DNA of 8,441 bases from Candidatus Poseidoniaceae archaeon (GTDB lineage Archaea; Thermoplasmatota; Poseidoniia; Poseidoniales; Poseidoniaceae): assembly GCA_013329925.1 (NCBI GenBank), contig DUJK01000104.1:3978-12418 (forward strand), written 5' to 3'. The notes beneath the pieces are model-generated. The model had not been told where the DNA came from. It saw only the letters and a program-made list of their open reading frames with translations, and searched no databases. The position numbers and the translations under genes were made by a program. How positions within the stretch are numbered: position 1 is the stretch's first letter; every line of letters starts with the position of its first letter. Positions 6,145 through 8,441 of the stretch are shown in pieces.

Positions 6145-6473
6145 CGTCAGCGGATGAGTTGAAAAAGCGTAGAGAAGCGGAAGCTTTACGCATTCGAACC
6201 TCACTTAATCGACAACGTAGTGTTCAACATGCATCAATCAAAGGTGGCGAAAATACCGTTGCCTTTGTTGAGGAAAGTTTGTGCATTGGTTGCGATCAAT
6301 GTGACATAGTATGTGATGATGACGCGATTGAACTCTACAAGGTTGCCATGCGAAGTCCTTTGATGAACGTTGAATCAAATCGTAAGGCGAAGATTATCCG
6401 CGATGCATGTACAGGGTGCAGGCTATGTGTTCTAGCGTGTCCAACAGATGCAATATCGATGATTGATAGGTGA
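6141..6473 (+). CDS. Small 2[4Fe-4S] ferredoxin-like protein
   Basis: The 110-residue protein has a basic, Arg/Lys-rich N-terminal helix (about 6-26), then two ferredoxin cysteine sets. The first is C48-x-x-C51-x-x-C54-x-x-x-C58, the second C90-x-x-C93-x-x-C96-x-x-x-C100-P. The second is canonical (CTGCRLCVLACPTDAI). The first has Asp59 where Pro normally follows the fourth Cys (CIGCDQCDIVCDDDAI). About 31 residues separate the sets, longer than in simple clostridial ferredoxins. Such proteins carry electrons at low potential in the cytoplasm. The basic N-terminus may help docking to membrane lipid or to a partner. The gene is coupled to the upstream membrane-protein gene by an ATGA overlap and is followed after 4 bases by a two-helix membrane protein, so it is probably the electron donor or acceptor of a small membrane-associated system. 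No strong Shine-Dalgarno is seen (GGGG at 6129-6132). Confidence 0.88.
   Translation: MTSADELKKRREAEALRIRTSLNRQRSVQHASIKGGENTVAFVEESLCIGCDQCDIVCDDDAIELYKVAMRSPLMNVESNRKAKIIRDACTGCRLCVLACPTDAISMIDR
6468..6473 (+). promoter_or_regulatory. Shine-Dalgarno site made of the last ferredoxin codon and stop codon
   Basis: AGG-TGA is the final Arg codon plus stop of the ferredoxin and also forms AGGTGA 4 nt before the ATG at 6478. This picks that ATG over the TTG at 6463 as the start of the next gene. Confidence 0.65.
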
Positions 6474-6477
6474 TGTT

Positions 6478-6768
6478 ATGAGTGGAAAAGACCAGGCCAA
6501 AAATGACGCTCAACGATTTGGTGGTGAATTTGGCCCTTACCGTAAACCTGGAACTACCGGAGTTCCATTATCAACGTTCAAGACCTTAGTTTGGACTTCA
6601 AATATTGGTGGTTTAATTTTATGTGTACTGGCTCTTGAGATGCTATTTGTTCAACAAATGTTCATGTGGGGTTTAGTCACACTTATTGCCGGAGTTGGTG
6701 TTGCTTTATTCCCGTCTAATTACGAAATACTCGGTATGAGTAGCGACCACGAAACGGCTGAGGATTAA
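6478..6768 (+). CDS. Small two-helix membrane protein, 96 residues, unknown function
   Basis: Starting at ATG 6478 the product has a hydrophilic N-terminus rich in Gly, Lys and Asp (MSGKDQAKNDAQRFGGEFGP), two hydrophobic segments at about 38-57 and 61-78 joined by a very short turn (QQM), and an acidic tail ending HETAED. This hairpin layout is common in accessory membrane subunits. I do not recognise a family. A longer reading from TTG 6463 would overlap the ferredoxin gene, but AGGTGA four bases before 6478 makes the shorter form much more likely. The gene is the last of the plus-strand unit and its stop lies 1 nt from the end of the convergent HdrD-like gene. Position suggests that it anchors or regulates the ferredoxin and the multi-pass protein, which is inference. 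Confidence 0.7.
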   Translation: MSGKDQAKNDAQRFGGEFGPYRKPGTTGVPLSTFKTLVWTSNIGGLILCVLALEMLFVQQMFMWGLVTLIAGVGVALFPSNYEILGMSSDHETAED

Positions 6769-6780
6769 CTCAAGCCTCAG
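6758..6780. terminator. Possible hairpin between convergent gene ends
   Basis: CTGAGG (6758-6763) and CCTCAG (6775-6780) are exact inverted repeats with an 11-base loop that spans both stop codons. The location is right for a bidirectional 3'-end structure, but there is no clear T-tract on either side and the arms lie within coding sequence, so a chance repeat is possible. Confidence 0.3.
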
Positions 6781-8441
6781 TCTCTATGGTGGTAATTGCC
6801 TCTTCGGCAATCTTTGACTTCTTCTCGTTAATTTGTTGTGCTAGGAAAGTAACTACGTCAAGAATCTTAATGTCTGAGTATTTATCATCACCTTCAAACT
6901 TCAAGCACTCAAAGTGAGTTACACACTTTGGACAGGATGTCAGCATGGTATCGGCGCCAGTTGACTTGATCTCTTCCATTCTAGAGACACGAAGTGCTCT
7001 AGCATTTTCATTACAAGACATCATACTGGATACACCACAACACATTGCATCTTCGCCACTGTGTTCCATCTCAACAAGGTTTACGCCTTCAACAGCAGTA
7101 ATTAATTCTCTAGGTTCTTCATAGATTCCCATTTGTCTGCCAAGTCTACATGGGTCGTGATAGGTAACTGTGGTTTCTTCAGCGACCTTTAGGTCCATGT
7201 CAAATCCTTGTTCGAGTAAGAATTCAGTAGTGTGCATAACTTTCACATCCTCAAGTTCATAATCTCTAGCAAAGGTTCTGAAACACTCTGCACATGAAGA
7301 TACGAGGGTGTCTATTCCAGATTGTTGGATCTTCTTTTGATTGTAAGCCTTCAACTTGTCAAATACTTCGGTAAGACCTTGCCACTTTTGGTCATGGCCA
7401 CAGCACTTAAGGAAGTCTCTACCCAAGTATGAGACATCAATACCAATCTCATCAAACAAAGTATAGGCTGATGTAGTGGCTGCTCCGAGGTTCATTTCAC
7501 CTTCATTAACGTGAGAGAAGACCATTTCTTGGTCTAGGTAGTCTACGCAGCCGGGATAATAACCGATATTAGAATCGATAGGATAGTCTTCAACAGATAC
7601 GAAATCTTGATCTGCATCTTCTTCTGCTTCGGCAGCAAGAACTGCTTGCAATACAGTGTGAGGGATTTCAGCTTGCGGGCCACCGACAATTAATCCTCTT
7701 CTAATGTCTACATATGAGTCGTAGTCGACTAATTGAGGACATGCATTGGTACAAGCAGTGCACGTTAAACATGAGTACATTGGAACGCCATCGTCTTCAT
7801 TATTCCAAGAGTTGTAGATGATGTTGAGTTTGTCTCCCCCATTGAATAATCTAACAGGACAAGCATCGTCACAAAGGTCACATCCGTAACACTTGTTCAT
7901 CTCGAATTCATAACCTCTAGCCATAGATCGCAGCAAGATGAATACCATTGCACCAAAAGTGACACAAGGAATGAACATTGCATAGATTAGTTTTGCATCT
8001 AGGCTCTTTGGATTCATGTGATAGCCAGGGTTTTCAATTTGTCCATAATTTGAGCCGCCAAGCGCCATGTCAGCGGTGCTGCTAAGATTGACTGTTTTAC
8101 CCTCTAGAGATGCAGGTGCAGCGCTATTCCAAACTAATAGTGGTTGGAATGAAGATATCTCTAATTTAATTTCCTTCAACATAGTGTCATTGAGCGCTAA
8201 CGGACCAGTAATTGTAACATCAAAATCATAGTGGTAGGTTCCAACTGCTAAGTCTACAGATGTTCCCGCACAGTCATTAAAGTCAGCAACAACCTTACCA
8301 TCTGCGTTAGTGACAGTCAATGTACTGCTAATCATAGAATCAGTTTTGACATCATTGATTTTTCTTTCCTCAGCTCGATGTTCACACGCTATGTCGGTGG
8401 TAATTTTGCTAACCGATTCATGATGTCCATCAGGGAATAGT
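6770..8441 (-). CDS. Membrane-tethered HdrD/GlpC-like Fe-S oxidoreductase, 5' end outside window
   Basis: Minus-strand frame with stop at 6770-6772. It stays open to the right edge: 35 further sense codons precede the first in-window ATG (8335), which lacks a Shine-Dalgarno site, so the true start is probably outside. Numbering from that ATG: a beta-rich Thr/Val/Asp region (1-110), one transmembrane helix (about 116-135) followed by Arg136/Arg140, two [4Fe-4S] motifs (C149, 152, 155, 159-Pro and C189, 192, 195, 199-Pro), then two CCG domains: C263, CCG 311-313, C348-x-x-C351 and C396, CCG 432-434, C468-x-x-C471. This core is that of heterodisulfide reductase D, GlpC and LutA-type proteins, which pass electrons and, in HdrD, reduce disulfides at a noncubane cluster. 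The positive-inside rule puts the Fe-S core in the cytoplasm and the N-terminal domain outside. Relatives usually have a multi-helix cytochrome b-like module or none, so this layout is odd. Partner and substrate are unknown. Confidence 0.88.
   Translation of the reverse strand, partial: LFPDGHHESVSKITTDIACEHRAEERKINDVKTDSMISSTLTVTNADGKVVADFNDCAGTSVDLAVGTYHYDFDVTITGPLALNDTMLKEIKLEISSFQPLLVWNSAAPASLEGKTVNLSSTADMALGGSNYGQIENPGYHMNPKSLDAKLIYAMFIPCVTFGAMVFILLRSMARGYEFEMNKCYGCDLCDDACPVRLFNGGDKLNIIYNSWNNEDDGVPMYSCLTCTACTNACPQLVDYDSYVDIRRGLIVGGPQAEIPHTVLQAVLAAEAEEDADQDFVSVEDYPIDSNIGYYPGCVDYLDQEMVFSHVNEGEMNLGAATTSAYTLFDEIGIDVSYLGRDFLKCCGHDQKWQGLTEVFDKLKAYNQKKIQQSGIDTLVSSCAECFRTFARDYELEDVKVMHTTEFLLEQGFDMDLKVAEETTVTYHDPCRLGRQMGIYEEPRELITAVEGVNLVEMEHSGEDAMCCGVSSMMSCNENARALRVSRMEEIKSTGADTMLTSCPKCVTHFECLKFEGDDKYSDIKILDVVTFLAQQINEKKSKIAEEAITTIETEA

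Noticed and set aside
6463..6477. TTG start extending the two-helix protein by five residues
   Set aside because: AGGTGA sits exactly 4 nt before the ATG at 6478, the same geometry as other genes here. The longer start would put this site inside the coding region.

Overview
The window reads as a gene-dense, AT-leaning archaeal chromosome segment. Archaeal signs are repeated AGGTGA Shine-Dalgarno sites placed 4-5 nt before starts, a TATA-like box about 25 nt before a start codon with no leader (asparagine synthetase), a dolichol/polyprenol-kinase-type membrane enzyme and an HdrD-like Fe-S protein. My best guess is a marine euryarchaeon of the Poseidoniales (Marine Group II/III) type. That assignment rests on gene style rather than a marker gene and is only moderately certain. 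No rRNA, tRNA, mobile element or CRISPR array is visible, and no gap exceeds 150 bases.

Left part (1-2225): a divergent promoter region (93-238) separates the first 30 codons of an acyl-CoA/propionyl-CoA carboxylase beta subunit (minus strand, running off the left edge) from a plus-strand run: B12-binding small subunit of methylmalonyl-CoA mutase, MeaB-type GTPase chaperone, and a dolichol-kinase-like membrane protein. Carboxylase, mutase subunit and mutase chaperone together point to propionyl-CoA to succinyl-CoA conversion. The catalytic large mutase subunit and the epimerase are not in the window.

Middle part (2226-5427): a 37-residue single-helix membrane protein fills the gap before a tightly coupled pair: a glutamine-dependent asparagine-synthetase-family enzyme and a glutamate-cysteine ligase of the Acidithiobacillus (PF08886) type. 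Their stop and start overlap as ATGA. The pair suggests low-molecular-weight thiol (gamma-glutamylcysteine) chemistry in an archaeon, possibly with an amidation step. This is the most interesting part of the window.

Right part (5428-8441): a second compact unit encodes an unidentified multi-pass membrane protein with a possible internal duplication, a two-cluster [4Fe-4S] ferredoxin with an unusual first cluster, and a small two-helix membrane protein. It meets, with a 1-nt gap, a minus-strand gene for an HdrD/GlpC-like Fe-S oxidoreductase tethered to the membrane by one helix and carrying an extracytoplasmic N-terminal domain. That reading frame stays open to the right edge, so its start lies outside the window.
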